A stretch of DNA of 64,000 bases, from positions 1-64,000 of the forward strand of contig SUZB01000004.1 in assembly GCA_015060115.1 (NCBI GenBank). The letters are read 5' to 3'. This document shows positions 53,942 to 62,457 of this stretch, one piece after another. The translations under genes and the position numbers were made by a program. Each line of letters starts with the position of its first letter. The first letter of the stretch is position 1. Source of the stretch: Rikenellaceae bacterium. GTDB taxonomy: Bacteria > Bacteroidota > Bacteroidia > Bacteroidales > Rikenellaceae. The notes under the pieces are model-generated. The model was not told the origin of the DNA. It saw only the letters and a program-made list of their open reading frames with translations, and searched no databases.

Positions 53942-53982
53942 GAGCGGTCTTCTCCCCAAAGACCAAGGAGTAGTCTGCTCCG
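53942..53982 (+). promoter_or_regulatory. Two palindromic 15-mers in the fabH leader
   Basis: GGAGCGGTCTTCTCC (53942-53956) and GGAGTAGTCTGCTCC (53968-53982) share GGAG-N7-CTCC and repeat at 26-bp spacing. They lie 38-78 bases before the fabH start. GGTCTT with AAGACC can also pair as an RNA hairpin. They could be operators for a lipid-synthesis regulator or an attenuator. Confidence 0.5.
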
Positions 53983-54019
53983 AAAAAAAGACGACATGTT
54001 AAACTAACACAATATTTCG

Positions 54020-54973
54020 ATGAAAATTATTGGAACCGGTTCGGCACACCCCACATGTGCGGTAACAAACCAGATGCTCGAGCAATTTCTTGAGACTACC
54101 GACGAGTGGATTACCGAGCGTACCGGAATCAAAGAGCGATGTGTGATTTCGTCGGAGCACTTGGAGGATATGGCGGTACACGCTGCCAACAAGGCTTTGG
54201 AGGATGCAGGACTTACTGCCGCAGACATCGACTTCCTTATCTGTTCGAATGTGGTAAACGAGTATGTAACACCCGCGCTGAGCTGTATTATTCAGGGTAA
54301 GCTCGGTGCTAAGTGTCCCACTGTCGATATCAACGCTGCGTGTGCAGGCTTTATCTATGCAATGGATATGGCCGATGACAAACTCAAGGCTGGCAAGGCA
54401 AAGAATATCCTTATTGTATGCGCCGAGGAGCCCTCACGCATGGTGAGCTGGCAGAACCGAAGCACCTGTGTACTATTTGGTGACGGTGCAGGTGCCGCTG
54501 TGGTAACTGCTGGCGACGAGCTAAAGGCAATTCGTCTTACCACCGAGTCTCTTACCGATGTGCTATACTATCAGCGCCGCTTGGAGCCTACACCCTACAT
54601 CGACAAGGAGGAGAACTTCGAGCCTTTGGTGATGCGTGGTCGTGAGGTATTCAAGCACGCCGTAACACAGTCTAACAAGGATATCAAATTCCTTCTCGAA
54701 AAGACAGGTCTTAAGCCTGAGGATATCAAGTACTATGTTTTGCATCAGGCAAACAAGCGAATTATCGACTCAATTCGTAACTTCCTCGGTGTAGAGGAGG
54801 AGCGCGTACCACACAATGTTGAGCGCTACGGCAATATCTCGTCAGCGGCTCTCCCCGCATTGCTTGACGAGCTAAATCGCGGTGGCAAGCTTACGAAGGG
54901 CGACAAGCTGGTGTTCAGCGCCTTCGGAGCAGGTTTCACCACTGGTGCTTGCATTATCGAGTGGGCAAAATAG
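54020..54973 (+). CDS. fabH: Beta-ketoacyl-ACP synthase III
   Basis: A 317-residue FabH, which starts fatty-acid synthesis by condensing acetyl-CoA (or a branched primer) with malonyl-ACP. The catalytic triad is visible: Cys108 in INAACAGF, His in YYVLHQANKRI and Asn in RYGNISSAALP. It is first of the fabH-fabF-fabG cluster. Bacteroidales often use branched primers; specificity cannot be read from sequence alone. Confidence 0.95.
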   Translation: MKIIGTGSAHPTCAVTNQMLEQFLETTDEWITERTGIKERCVISSEHLEDMAVHAANKALEDAGLTAADIDFLICSNVVNEYVTPALSCIIQGKLGAKCPTVDINAACAGFIYAMDMADDKLKAGKAKNILIVCAEEPSRMVSWQNRSTCVLFGDGAGAAVVTAGDELKAIRLTTESLTDVLYYQRRLEPTPYIDKEENFEPLVMRGREVFKHAVTQSNKDIKFLLEKTGLKPEDIKYYVLHQANKRIIDSIRNFLGVEEERVPHNVERYGNISSAALPALLDELNRGGKLTKGDKLVFSAFGAGFTTGACIIEWAK

Positions 54974-55019
54974 TTTAATTTAAGGATTTAAGGGCGCACA
55001 GCCCACAAAAAAGAATAAG

Positions 55020-56273
55020 ATGGAAAGAAGAGTTGTTATCACCGGTATTGGTGCTATCACCCCGGTAGGTAATCATGTAGAGGAGACCTGGAAGAACCTT
55101 GTAGAGGGTAACTGCGGTATCGACTTTATCAAGGGTTTTGACGAATATAACCTCCCCGTAAAGGTTGCAGGTCAGATTAAGGATTTCAACAAAGACGAGT
55201 ATGAGCTCAACGCTGGCCTTGCACGCCGTAGCGACCGCTTCTGCCTCTATGCTATGGCAGCAGCAGCCGACGCTATGAAGGATGCAGGCTTGGTATCGGG
55301 CGAGAATGTAGAGCCTGAGCGCTTGGGCGTATATATCGGTTCGGGTATCGGTGGTATGGATACCTTCGTAAACCAGACCAAGGTGATGTTGGAGGAGGGC
55401 GTAGGCCGTATCTCTCCCTTCTTTGTGCCTATGATGATTTCGAACATTGCCTCGGGCAATGTGGCCATCTCGCACAACGCACAGGGCGTATGTTTGCCCG
55501 TTGTAACAGCTTGTGCAACAGGTACTCACTCGGCAGGTGAGGCATTCCGCGCCATCAAGCACGGCTATGCCGATGCAATCATCACCGGTGGTGCCGAGGC
55601 TTCGGTACACCCCTTGGCTATCGGTGGCTTTGCCAACAGCAAGGCCCTCTCACGCTCCGAAGATCCCCTTCAGGCATCGTTGCCCTTCTCGGCTGACCGC
55701 CACGGCTTCGTTATCGCCGAGGGTGCAGGTATGATGGTCTTCGAGGAGTTGGAGAACGCCTTGAAGCGTGGTGCTAAAATTTATGCCGAGGTTGTGGGCT
55801 ACGGCAACAGCTGCGATGCTCATCACTTCACCGCACCCCGCCCCGATGGTGTTCCCGCATCACGCGCCATTAAGCAGGCTTTGGACGAGGCTAAGTTCGA
55901 TAGCGACAAGGACTTGCTCTACATCAACGCTCACGGTACAGGTACTCCCCTTAACGATGCGTCGGAGACCAAGGCTATCAAGCTCGCTATGGGTGAGGAG
56001 AATGCCAAGAAGGCGAAGATCACCTCGACAAAGTCTATCACAGGTCATATGCTCGGCGCAACAGGCGCTGTGGAGCTTATCGCTTCGGCATTGTCGCTCC
56101 ACCACGGCATCGTAACACCCACCATCGGTCTTACAAACCCCGATCCTGAGTGCGACCTCGACTACACACCTTTGAAGGCGGTGGAGGCACCCCTCACGGT
56201 GGCTATCTCTAACTCACTCGGCTTCGGTGGCCACAACGCTTGTGTCGCTTTGCGTAAGTGGGAGGGCAAATAG
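55020..56273 (+). CDS. fabF: Beta-ketoacyl-ACP synthase II
   Basis: A 417-residue FabF, the condensing enzyme of chain elongation. Catalytic residues are Cys165 in VVTACATGTHS, His in YINAHGTGTPLND and His in STKSITGHMLGATGAVE. It begins 46 bases after fabH. In many bacteria acpP lies in this position; it is absent here and must be elsewhere. Confidence 0.95.
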   Translation: MERRVVITGIGAITPVGNHVEETWKNLVEGNCGIDFIKGFDEYNLPVKVAGQIKDFNKDEYELNAGLARRSDRFCLYAMAAAADAMKDAGLVSGENVEPERLGVYIGSGIGGMDTFVNQTKVMLEEGVGRISPFFVPMMISNIASGNVAISHNAQGVCLPVVTACATGTHSAGEAFRAIKHGYADAIITGGAEASVHPLAIGGFANSKALSRSEDPLQASLPFSADRHGFVIAEGAGMMVFEELENALKRGAKIYAEVVGYGNSCDAHHFTAPRPDGVPASRAIKQALDEAKFDSDKDLLYINAHGTGTPLNDASETKAIKLAMGEENAKKAKITSTKSITGHMLGATGAVELIASALSLHHGIVTPTIGLTNPDPECDLDYTPLKAVEAPLTVAISNSLGFGGHNACVALRKWEGK

Positions 56274-56343
56274 AGTCTAAAATTAGAAAGGAGAAAGGAG
56301 AAATTAGAAAGGAGAAATTAGCAAATAGTAATTAGTGATAACT

Positions 56344-57090
56344 ATGAAACTTTTGGAAGGTAAGGTAGCACTCGTTACGGGTGCTGGTCGTGGCATCGGC
56401 AAGGCCATCGCTTTGCGCTATGCACAGGAGGGTGCCGATGTGGCATTCACCGATTTGGCTATCAACGAGGCTGTTGAGGAGACCGTAAAGGAGCTTGAGG
56501 CTATGGGCGTTAAGGCTAAGGCTTATGCCTCGAATGCTGCAAACTTCGACGAGACACACGAGGTTGTAAAGCAGGTTGTCGAGGACTTCGGCCGCATCGA
56601 TGTCTTGGTAAACAACGCAGGTATTACGAAGGATGGCCTTATGATGCGTATGTCGGAGGCTCAGTGGGATGCAGTTATCAATGTCAATCTTAAGTCGGCA
56701 TTCAACTTTATCCACGCCGTTACCCCCATTATGGCAAAGCAGCGCGGTGGCTCTATTATTAATATGTCATCGGTAGTAGGTGTTTCGGGCAACGCTGGCC
56801 AGTGCAACTACTCGGCATCTAAGGCGGGTATGATTGGCTTGGCAAAGTCTATCGCCAAGGAGATGGGCCCTCGTGGTATCCGTGCTAACTGCATCGCTCC
56901 CGGCTTTATCATCACCGAGATGACCAACCAGCTCTCGCAGGAGATTAAGGACCAGTGGGCAGCGCAGATTCCCTTGCGTCGTGGCGGCACACCTGAGGAT
57001 GTTGCAAATGTTGCCTTGTTCCTCGCTTCGGACCTCTCATCGTATGTCAGCGGCCAGGTGCTCCACTGCTGTGGTGCAATGAACTGCTAA
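56344..57090 (+). CDS. fabG: 3-oxoacyl-ACP reductase
   Basis: A 248-residue short-chain dehydrogenase, FabG, the NADPH-dependent ketoreductase of fatty-acid synthesis. The cofactor site is VTGAGRGIGKAIAL, with the NNAG motif VLVNNAGITKDG; the active site is Tyr156-x3-Lys160 in CNYSASKAG with Ser ~143. The ATG at 56344 is used; an upstream GTG three codons earlier is possible. The spacer to fabF holds repeated AGAAAGGAGAAATTAG units. Terminator follows. Confidence 0.94.
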   Translation: MKLLEGKVALVTGAGRGIGKAIALRYAQEGADVAFTDLAINEAVEETVKELEAMGVKAKAYASNAANFDETHEVVKQVVEDFGRIDVLVNNAGITKDGLMMRMSEAQWDAVINVNLKSAFNFIHAVTPIMAKQRGGSIINMSSVVGVSGNAGQCNYSASKAGMIGLAKSIAKEMGPRGIRANCIAPGFIITEMTNQLSQEIKDQWAAQIPLRRGGTPEDVANVALFLASDLSSYVSGQVLHCCGAMNC

Positions 57091-57110
57091 CGAGTGCGTT
57101 AAGCAAAACG

Positions 57111-57140
57111 AAAAACCGGGTAGTGATACCTGGTTTTTTT
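57111..57140 (+). terminator. Terminator of the fab operon
   Basis: AAAAACCGGGTA pairs with TACCTGGTTTTT over a short loop, followed by a run of seven T. Confidence 0.88.
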
Positions 57141-57151
57141 GTTTAATATAA

Positions 57152-57283
57152 TAGTTTTTAGTTGTTAGATATTAGTTGTTAGATTTTTTTAGGACCAGTA
57201 AGACGAGTAGGACCAATAGGACAATATGATGCCCGACATCGTAATAGTCCTAAGGTCTTAAAGTCCTAATGGTCCTAAAAAAC
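57152..57283. repeat. Hairpin repeat element, copy D
   Basis: Heptad start TTTTTAGTTGTTAG, then outer arms TTTTTTAGGACCA and TGGTCCTAAAAAA (perfect) and the core CCCGACATCGTAATAGTCC. In copy A the corresponding arms read TTAAGAC/GTCTTAA, so the bases changed on both sides while pairing was kept. Confidence 0.78.
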
Positions 57284-57388
57284 AAAGCAAGCATTCCGTC
57301 TGCGGTCTAACGCCCCAAGGGGCAAAAAGGGGTCTAAGGGGCGCATTAATAAAGAGAGTTTAGAGAAATTAGAGAATTTAGAGAAGTT

Positions 57389-57729
57389 AGGGAAGAGCAC
57401 TACCAACATTTATCCCTAACCTCACTACACTCCTTAAACTCACTAATAGACTTGCATCCAGTCAGCACGCAGCCAATTTGTCGTCAGAGTGGTGCTAATA
57501 TGGCGCTGACACGAGAAATGGCGGATGGGACATACTATGCGTATTTCCCATTCGCCATTTTGACTGAAGCACCGCAGTAGCGCCGCTATCACGGCAAATT
57601 AATTTCTTGTTAGAAGGGGTTAGATGTGGCCTCGATAAAGAAATTGCCCTGGATGGGACATACTTGAAGTATTTCCCATTCAGGGCAATGATTGAGAGGT
57701 CGCAGATGACCCCTTATCACAAGAAATTA
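57389..57729 (-). repeat. Stop-codon-anchored structured element, copy 1 (kbl end)
   Basis: Read from kbl: the TAA stop is the first part of the module end AATTTCTTGT. Module 57601-57728 has ends AATTTCTTGT/ACAAGAAATT, then AAGGGGT/ACCCCTT, and an inner hairpin ATTGCCCT/AGGGCAAT. A second, diverged module 57475-57600 (ends AATTTG/CAAATT, inner AAATGGCG/CGCCATTT) follows. Then comes an ~85-bp tail with GGGAAGAGCACTA and CATTTATCC words. The same order, with one module, lies at the comM end. Confidence 0.85.
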
Positions 57730-58914
57730 CTTGAGAACGCCAAGCTTCTTGCCCACCCTGACGAATGCCTCAACGCAACGGTCGAGCTGCTCGGTGGTAT
57801 GACCTGCAGATACCTGAACACGGATACGAGCCTGACCCTTAGGCACTACGGGGTAGTAGAAACCTGTTACGAATACACCCTCGTTCTGGAGCTCAGCTGC
57901 GAAGTCCTGCGAAAGCTTAGCATCGTAGAGCATAACAGCACAGATAGCAGATACAGTAGGCTTGATGTCGAAGCCTGCAGCAATCATCTTTGAGCGGAAG
58001 TGCTCAACATTTGCTACGAGCTGATCGTGGAGCTTGTCGCTCTCCGCCAACATCTTGAACATCTCGATAGATGCACCAACTACGGCAGGGGGCAACGAGT
58101 TAGAGAAGAGGTAGGGGCGTGAACGCTGGCGGAGCATATCGATAATCTCCTTGCGACCAGTGGTGAAGCCACCTACTGCGCCACCAAATGCCTTACCGAG
58201 AGTACCGGTGAGGATATCTACCTTGCCACGAAGGTCGTAGAGCTCGGTGATACCACGGCCAGTCTTACCCAAGACACCTGCTGAGTGGCACTCATCAACC
58301 ATTACAAGGGCATCGTACTTCTCTGCCAACTCGCAAATCTTGTCGAGGGGAGCAGCGTTACCATCCATAGAGAATACACCATCGGTAACGATGATGCGGA
58401 AACGCTGAGCCTGAGCCTGCTTCAAGCACTCCTCCAACTCTGCCATATCGGCATTAGCATAGCGGTAGCGCTGAGCCTTGCAGAGGCGAACACCGTCGAT
58501 GATAGATGCGTGGTTCAAAGCGTCAGAGATGATAGCATCTTCGGCAGTGAACAGAGGCTCGAATACACCACCATTAGCATCGAAGCAAGCAGCGTAAAGG
58601 ATGGTATCCTCAGTGCCGAAGTAGTCAGCGATAGCCTTCTCAAGCTCCTTGTGCATATCCTGGCAGCCGCAGATGAAGCGTACTGACGACATACCGAAGC
58701 CACGATCGTCCAAAGCCTTCTTTGCAGCGTCGATAAGGCGCTGGTTGTCAGAGAGACCGAGGTAGTTGTTTGCGCAGAAGTTCAAAACGGGGCGGTTTGC
58801 AACATTAATCTCGGCACGCTGAGGAGACTCAATGATACGCTCTGTCTTGTACAAGCCGGCAGCCTTAATCTCTGCCAACTCATTCTGCAAATACTGCTGA
58901 AATTTTCCGTACAT
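57727..58914 (-). CDS. kbl: Glycine C-acetyltransferase (2-amino-3-ketobutyrate CoA ligase)
   Basis: A 395-residue PLP enzyme of the alpha-oxoamine synthase family. It splits 2-amino-3-ketobutyrate with CoA to glycine and acetyl-CoA in threonine breakdown. Visible are NFCANNYLGLSDN, FGMSSVRFICGCQDMHKELE, the VDECHSAGVLGKTGRG loop and the PLP lysine in TGTLGKAFGG. The ATG at 58914 gives the usual N-terminus and length. No threonine dehydrogenase gene is nearby. Its stop codon is part of a structured repeat element. Confidence 0.93.
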   Translation of the reverse strand: MYGKFQQYLQNELAEIKAAGLYKTERIIESPQRAEINVANRPVLNFCANNYLGLSDNQRLIDAAKKALDDRGFGMSSVRFICGCQDMHKELEKAIADYFGTEDTILYAACFDANGGVFEPLFTAEDAIISDALNHASIIDGVRLCKAQRYRYANADMAELEECLKQAQAQRFRIIVTDGVFSMDGNAAPLDKICELAEKYDALVMVDECHSAGVLGKTGRGITELYDLRGKVDILTGTLGKAFGGAVGGFTTGRKEIIDMLRQRSRPYLFSNSLPPAVVGASIEMFKMLAESDKLHDQLVANVEHFRSKMIAAGFDIKPTVSAICAVMLYDAKLSQDFAAELQNEGVFVTGFYYPVVPKGQARIRVQVSAGHTTEQLDRCVEAFVRVGKKLGVLK

Positions 58915-59182
58915 TGTAGTAAGTTTTAAGTTATTGTGTTGATGAATCTTAGCCGACGAACAAAGCGCTTGAAGCGCTAACAACTACAAAGGTAGAAAAT
59001 TTTTCACGAAAAACAATACGATAACCACCAAAAAATAGAGAGTCAAAACCTACAATCGACATAATTACATCTAAGATTAGCAACGGAGAAACAGGAAAAC
59101 ACCTCACAAAATAAATATAGCGCTCACACCTTATCACACCTTTCGACATATCTCAAATAGTCAAACTAACAAGAAATAAACA
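58915..59182. other. Intergenic, no gene seen
   Basis: AT-rich spacer upstream of kbl. No consensus promoter or stable structure stands out; it leads into the repeat region at 59183. Confidence 0.35.
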
Positions 59183-59530
59183 TTAACATTGTTATAACTT
59201 TGTTATATCAAAACTTAATAAAGCAACGAACCCGCAACAAGATAATAGCAATTTGACTATATTATATATAAATTAACAATGTTATGAGTGTGTTCTATCG
59301 GTGCAGAATAAAGCAAATAAACCAAAACAAGATAATACCAACTTAGTCCATTTTAATTAACAGAGTTATAACTGCGTTATATCAATATTATATGAGTGAA
59401 TAATACGCATACAATTATAATAGCTCATAGATGTGGCGGGTGAATTATCAGCAATTAGAGGAATATCATTTGCTTTTTTACTAAAAGTGTTATATCTTTG
59501 TTATAACATTGTTAATATTATATGAGTATT
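59183..59530. repeat. Repeat region upstream of the second 71-residue gene
   Basis: TTAACA-type words start at 59183, 59273 and 59357, giving ~84-90 bp units. Units carry GTTATAACTTTGTTATATCA or diverged forms, then AAAGCAA and AAGATAATA-[GC]CAA. A further GTTATATCTTTGTTATAAC lies near 59490. The words TTGTTATATCA match the arms of the palindrome at 41.1 kb. Confidence 0.65.
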
Positions 59531-59602
59531 TAATTAGATTGTTATCAATGTTTTGAATTTGGCTAACACTCAGTGTAAATAATAACTATACAATCAATAA
59601 TT

Positions 59603-59818
59603 ATGAAAGTATCACAGATTAAGACAATCAAGAGTTATATAGGTACATTGCGCGAATTTAAAGTGGGAGAGACCAAATACTACAAGCTCGTTAATACCGA
59701 CTACACTGGTTTTTATATGGCTCGCAAGCGACTACAAGACAATAAGATAGCTCAGTTCTCATTTGATCGCTACGAAGAGGGTGGCGAAAGATATTTTGCG
59801 ATTACAAGAGAAGAGTAA
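59603..59818 (+). CDS. 71-residue array-associated protein, copy 2
   Basis: Paralogue of the protein at 23832, with the same marks: KSYIGTLREFKVGETKYYK, DYTGFYMARKRLQDNKIAQF and YFAITREE at the end. About half the residues are identical between the two. As with copy 1, the gene follows a repeat-rich AT region directly, though the repeat sequences differ. Unknown function; nucleic-acid binding is suggested by the basic helix and setting. Confidence 0.75.
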   Translation: MKVSQIKTIKSYIGTLREFKVGETKYYKLVNTDYTGFYMARKRLQDNKIAQFSFDRYEEGGERYFAITREE

Positions 59819-59861
59819 ACCTCGACAAACTTAGTTTAGCTCGTAAAATAGTTACAGATGA

Positions 59862-60146
59862 TTGGCCATTCTACGAAAGGTGCAGTTCTCGATTGATGAA
59901 ATGGCATATGAGTTCTACCCACTATACACCGAAAGAGACCATGGTAGCGGTAAGATATGGGAGTGGTTTGATGAATCGGTTACAGGTAGCGATAGAGAAC
60001 TTATATACGCATTATCAAATGCCGAAAATGCAAAGATGAAGTTTATAGGAAGCCAGTACTATGACATTCGGAACATAACACAACAACAAACTCTGGACAT
60101 AAAAAGGGTTGTTGAGTTATACAATGCGATGGGCGGTACATATTAG
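59862..60146 (+). CDS. Hypothetical protein, possibly 5'-truncated
   Basis: An open frame of 94 codons that begins with TTG; the first in-frame ATG is at 59901. The sequence reads VQFSIDEMAYEFYPLYTERD and DRELIYALSNAENAKMKFIG, YDIRNITQQQTLDIKRVVEL. It looks like the C-terminal part of a longer protein, so either a TTG start or a lost 5' end applies. It sits 43 bases after the 71-residue gene. Confidence 0.5.
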   Translation: MAILRKVQFSIDEMAYEFYPLYTERDHGSGKIWEWFDESVTGSDRELIYALSNAENAKMKFIGSQYYDIRNITQQQTLDIKRVVELYNAMGGTY

Positions 60147-60159
60147 AACATAGGGCATT

Positions 60160-60385
60160 AGGGAAGAGCACTAACGACATTTATCCGTAGGCACCTTACA
60201 TTCCCTAAACTCATTAAATTCCACCATAAAACACTTACCAACCAGCAATCAGCCAATTTCTTGTCAGAAGGGGTTAGGCTTGGCCTATCGCAGAAGAATC
60301 CCCCAAGGGATAGTACAAAGAAGTACAGCCCTTGGGGGATTACTTTTGGGATGGGTCGAGAATGACCTCTTATCACAAGAAATTA
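60160..60385 (-). repeat. Stop-codon-anchored structured element, copy 2 (comM end)
   Basis: Same arrangement as at kbl: the comM TAA stop begins the module end. Module 60255-60384 has identical ends AATTTCTTGT/ACAAGAAATT. The inner hairpin is different in sequence but perfectly paired: AATCCCCCAAGGG (60297-60309) with CCCTTGGGGGATT (60329-60341). The tail 60160-60254 repeats GGGAAGAGCACTA, CATTTATCC and the AGCCAATTT junction. Confidence 0.85.
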
Positions 60386-61906
60386 CCTTCTGTCGAGGGT
60401 GCGATACCCTATCGCTTCGGAGATATGGGCGGGCTCGATGTTCTCTTTGCCTTCGAGGTCAGCGATGGTGCGGGCAACCTTGATAATGCGGTCGTAGGCG
60501 CGGGCAGAGAGGTCGAGGGCGGTCATCGCCTGCTCAAGCATCATCTGCGAGGGTTTATCTAAAGGTGCAAACTTACGGAGCATAGCGCCTGTCATCTCGG
60601 CATTGGAGTGTATATCAAGGCCCTCGAAGCGCTTTAATTGTCGCTCACGGGCTGCCACCACCCTCTGGCGTATCTCGGCACTCGACTCTGCGCGTTGCTC
60701 CGAAGATAGCTCGCCTACGGCAACGGGGACAACCTCGATATGTATATCTATTCTATCCATCAGAGGGCCAGAGATATGCGCCTTGTAGCGATGCACTGCA
60801 GCAGCCGAGCAGGTACACTCCTTGGTGGGGTGGTTATAGTAGCCACAGGGGCAGGGGTTCATAGATGCCACAAGCATAAAGTTGGCGGGATAGTCCACCG
60901 AGTATTTTGCACGCGAAATGGCGATATGGCGCTCCTCCAAGGGTTGGCGCAGCACCTCAAGAACGCTACGCCCAAACTCAGGCATCTCATCGAGGAACAA
61001 GACACCATTATTTGCCAACGACACCTCGCCGGGCTGTGGCGACTGGCCACCACCGATAAGTGCCACCTGCGATGTTAGGTGGTGCGGGGCACGGAAGGGG
61101 CGGTGCGACATAAGGCCACGATGTGTGCCTATCTTGCCCGCTACGGAGTGTATCTTCGTGGTCTCCAACGCCTCCTCAAGGGTCATAGGCGGAAGAATGG
61201 TAGGCACACGGCGGGCAAGCATCGTCTTACCAGAGCCCGGAGAGCCTATCATAATAACATTGTGGCCACCCGCAGCGGCAACCTCCAAGGCTCGCTTGAC
61301 ATACTCCTGCCCTTTGACATCGGCAAAGTCATCGGAAAACTCGCACTCCGCATCATCCGCCGTCGCTATGCAGTGTTCGGCAGGGGTATAGGGGGTATTG
61401 CCGTTAAGGATTGCGCAAATCTCAAGCAACGAGCCTACGCCAACGACATCTATGCCATCGACAACAGCGCCCTCCGACAGATTCTCCTCAGGCAGAAAGA
61501 CCCTCTTAAGGCCACGCTCACGCGCCAACGCCACAAGGGGCAGAGCACCCTTTACGGGGCGAAGTGTGCCATTTAAGGATAGCTCACCCACGAACATCGA
61601 ATCCGAGAGCATATCGGTGCGAATCTGCTCGGTAACTGCCAAGATACCAACAGCGATAGGCAGATCGTACAACGAGCCCTCCTTGCGCAGGTCGGCAGGG
61701 GCAAGATTTACTACTATCTTCTTGTGAATCATACGATAGCCGCTATTGCCAAAGGCCGCCAATATGCGCTGCTCGCTCTCCTTGATGGTGTTATCGGGCA
61801 GACCGACAATATAGAGGCCGATACCGCCACCCGACATATTCACCTCGATGGTAACATCTCGTGCCGCGATACCGTCAATAGCGCCGCTATGTACTCTTAC
61901 GAACAT
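60383..61906 (-). CDS. comM: YifB/ComM family AAA+ ATPase
   Basis: A 507-residue magnesium-chelatase-like ATPase. ComM helicase activity promotes branch migration during natural transformation. The N-terminal Lon-like domain (~1-160; EVNMSGGGIGLYIVGLPDNT) precedes the AAA+ core: Walker A GSPGSGKTMLARR, Walker B VLFLDEMPEFGR and the CPCGYYNHPTKECTC finger-like insert; the C-terminal Mg_chelatase_C part has LSARAYDRIIKVARTIADLE. A transformation role in this organism is inferred. Its stop codon is part of element copy 2. Confidence 0.93.
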   Translation of the reverse strand: MFVRVHSGAIDGIAARDVTIEVNMSGGGIGLYIVGLPDNTIKESEQRILAAFGNSGYRMIHKKIVVNLAPADLRKEGSLYDLPIAVGILAVTEQIRTDMLSDSMFVGELSLNGTLRPVKGALPLVALARERGLKRVFLPEENLSEGAVVDGIDVVGVGSLLEICAILNGNTPYTPAEHCIATADDAECEFSDDFADVKGQEYVKRALEVAAAGGHNVIMIGSPGSGKTMLARRVPTILPPMTLEEALETTKIHSVAGKIGTHRGLMSHRPFRAPHHLTSQVALIGGGQSPQPGEVSLANNGVLFLDEMPEFGRSVLEVLRQPLEERHIAISRAKYSVDYPANFMLVASMNPCPCGYYNHPTKECTCSAAAVHRYKAHISGPLMDRIDIHIEVVPVAVGELSSEQRAESSAEIRQRVVAARERQLKRFEGLDIHSNAEMTGAMLRKFAPLDKPSQMMLEQAMTALDLSARAYDRIIKVARTIADLEGKENIEPAHISEAIGYRTLDRR

Positions 61907-61923
61907 TATGTATGTTCTATAAA

Positions 61924-62442
61924 TTAGTTATTAGGTATTACCGCCGTGGTAGGGTGAGCAATACTATCGACAGCCTCAACGACCTCCTTGCGCACACTCT
62001 TAAGCTGGCCGAGAGTGATATCCTCGCGCTTGGGGAATGCCTTGGGGTAGTCGCCATTTATGGAGTTCATCAGGATGATAGCCTCCTCCATCGATAGGCA
62101 GTCGCCCACCGAGACCTTGAAATAGGGGCTCTCGTAGACTAAGTAGGCGTTGATGCCTGGGTATTTCGAGCGGAAACCAGCCAAGACACTCTGCGCCTTA
62201 TCGCCGGCATACTGGCCATTGTTGAAGTAGATGACCACACGGTAGCCACTCACCTTCGAGGGCTTAACCTTGGCATCGATAGTGCTAATTGCCGCAGCCG
62301 CAGCACTCTCCTCGTGAACGGTTACGCTACCACCACTTGCATCGTGCTGAGAGAGGCGATTGCGCTGTGAAGCGACACTCTGCGCCGAGACAGCACAGAC
62401 CGACAGGAGAAGTATAAATAGTGTGAAAACAGACTTTTTCAT
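61924..62442 (-). CDS. Secreted SPOR-like domain protein
   Basis: A 172-residue protein with a signal peptide (KKSVFTLFILLLSVCAVSA). After a low-complexity linker (EESAAAAAISTIDAKVKPSK) comes a SPOR-like fold at ~65-140: YRVVIYFNNGQYAGDKAQSV, GINAYLVYESPYFKVSVGDC. SPOR domains bind denuded peptidoglycan; here the likeness is moderate. It follows the next secreted gene by 15 bases and precedes comM by 17, so the genes may form an operon with menG. Confidence 0.72.
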   Translation of the reverse strand: MKKSVFTLFILLLSVCAVSAQSVASQRNRLSQHDASGGSVTVHEESAAAAAISTIDAKVKPSKVSGYRVVIYFNNGQYAGDKAQSVLAGFRSKYPGINAYLVYESPYFKVSVGDCLSMEEAIILMNSINGDYPKAFPKREDITLGQLKSVRKEVVEAVDSIAHPTTAVIPNN

Positions 62443-62457
62443 AGGCTTACAAATGTT

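Noticed and set aside
57607..57993. 128-residue plus-strand ORF
   Set aside because: It is antisense to kbl and begins inside the structured element; a shadow frame.
57389..60385. Integron attC sites, because folded elements directly follow stop codons
   Set aside because: The ends lack the attC core sites (RYYYAAC/GTTRRRY), there is no integron integrase, and the attached genes are large housekeeping genes.
57389..60385. Diversity-generating retroelement, because inner stems vary between copies
   Set aside because: No reverse transcriptase or template repeat is present, and the changes are paired rather than adenine-directed.
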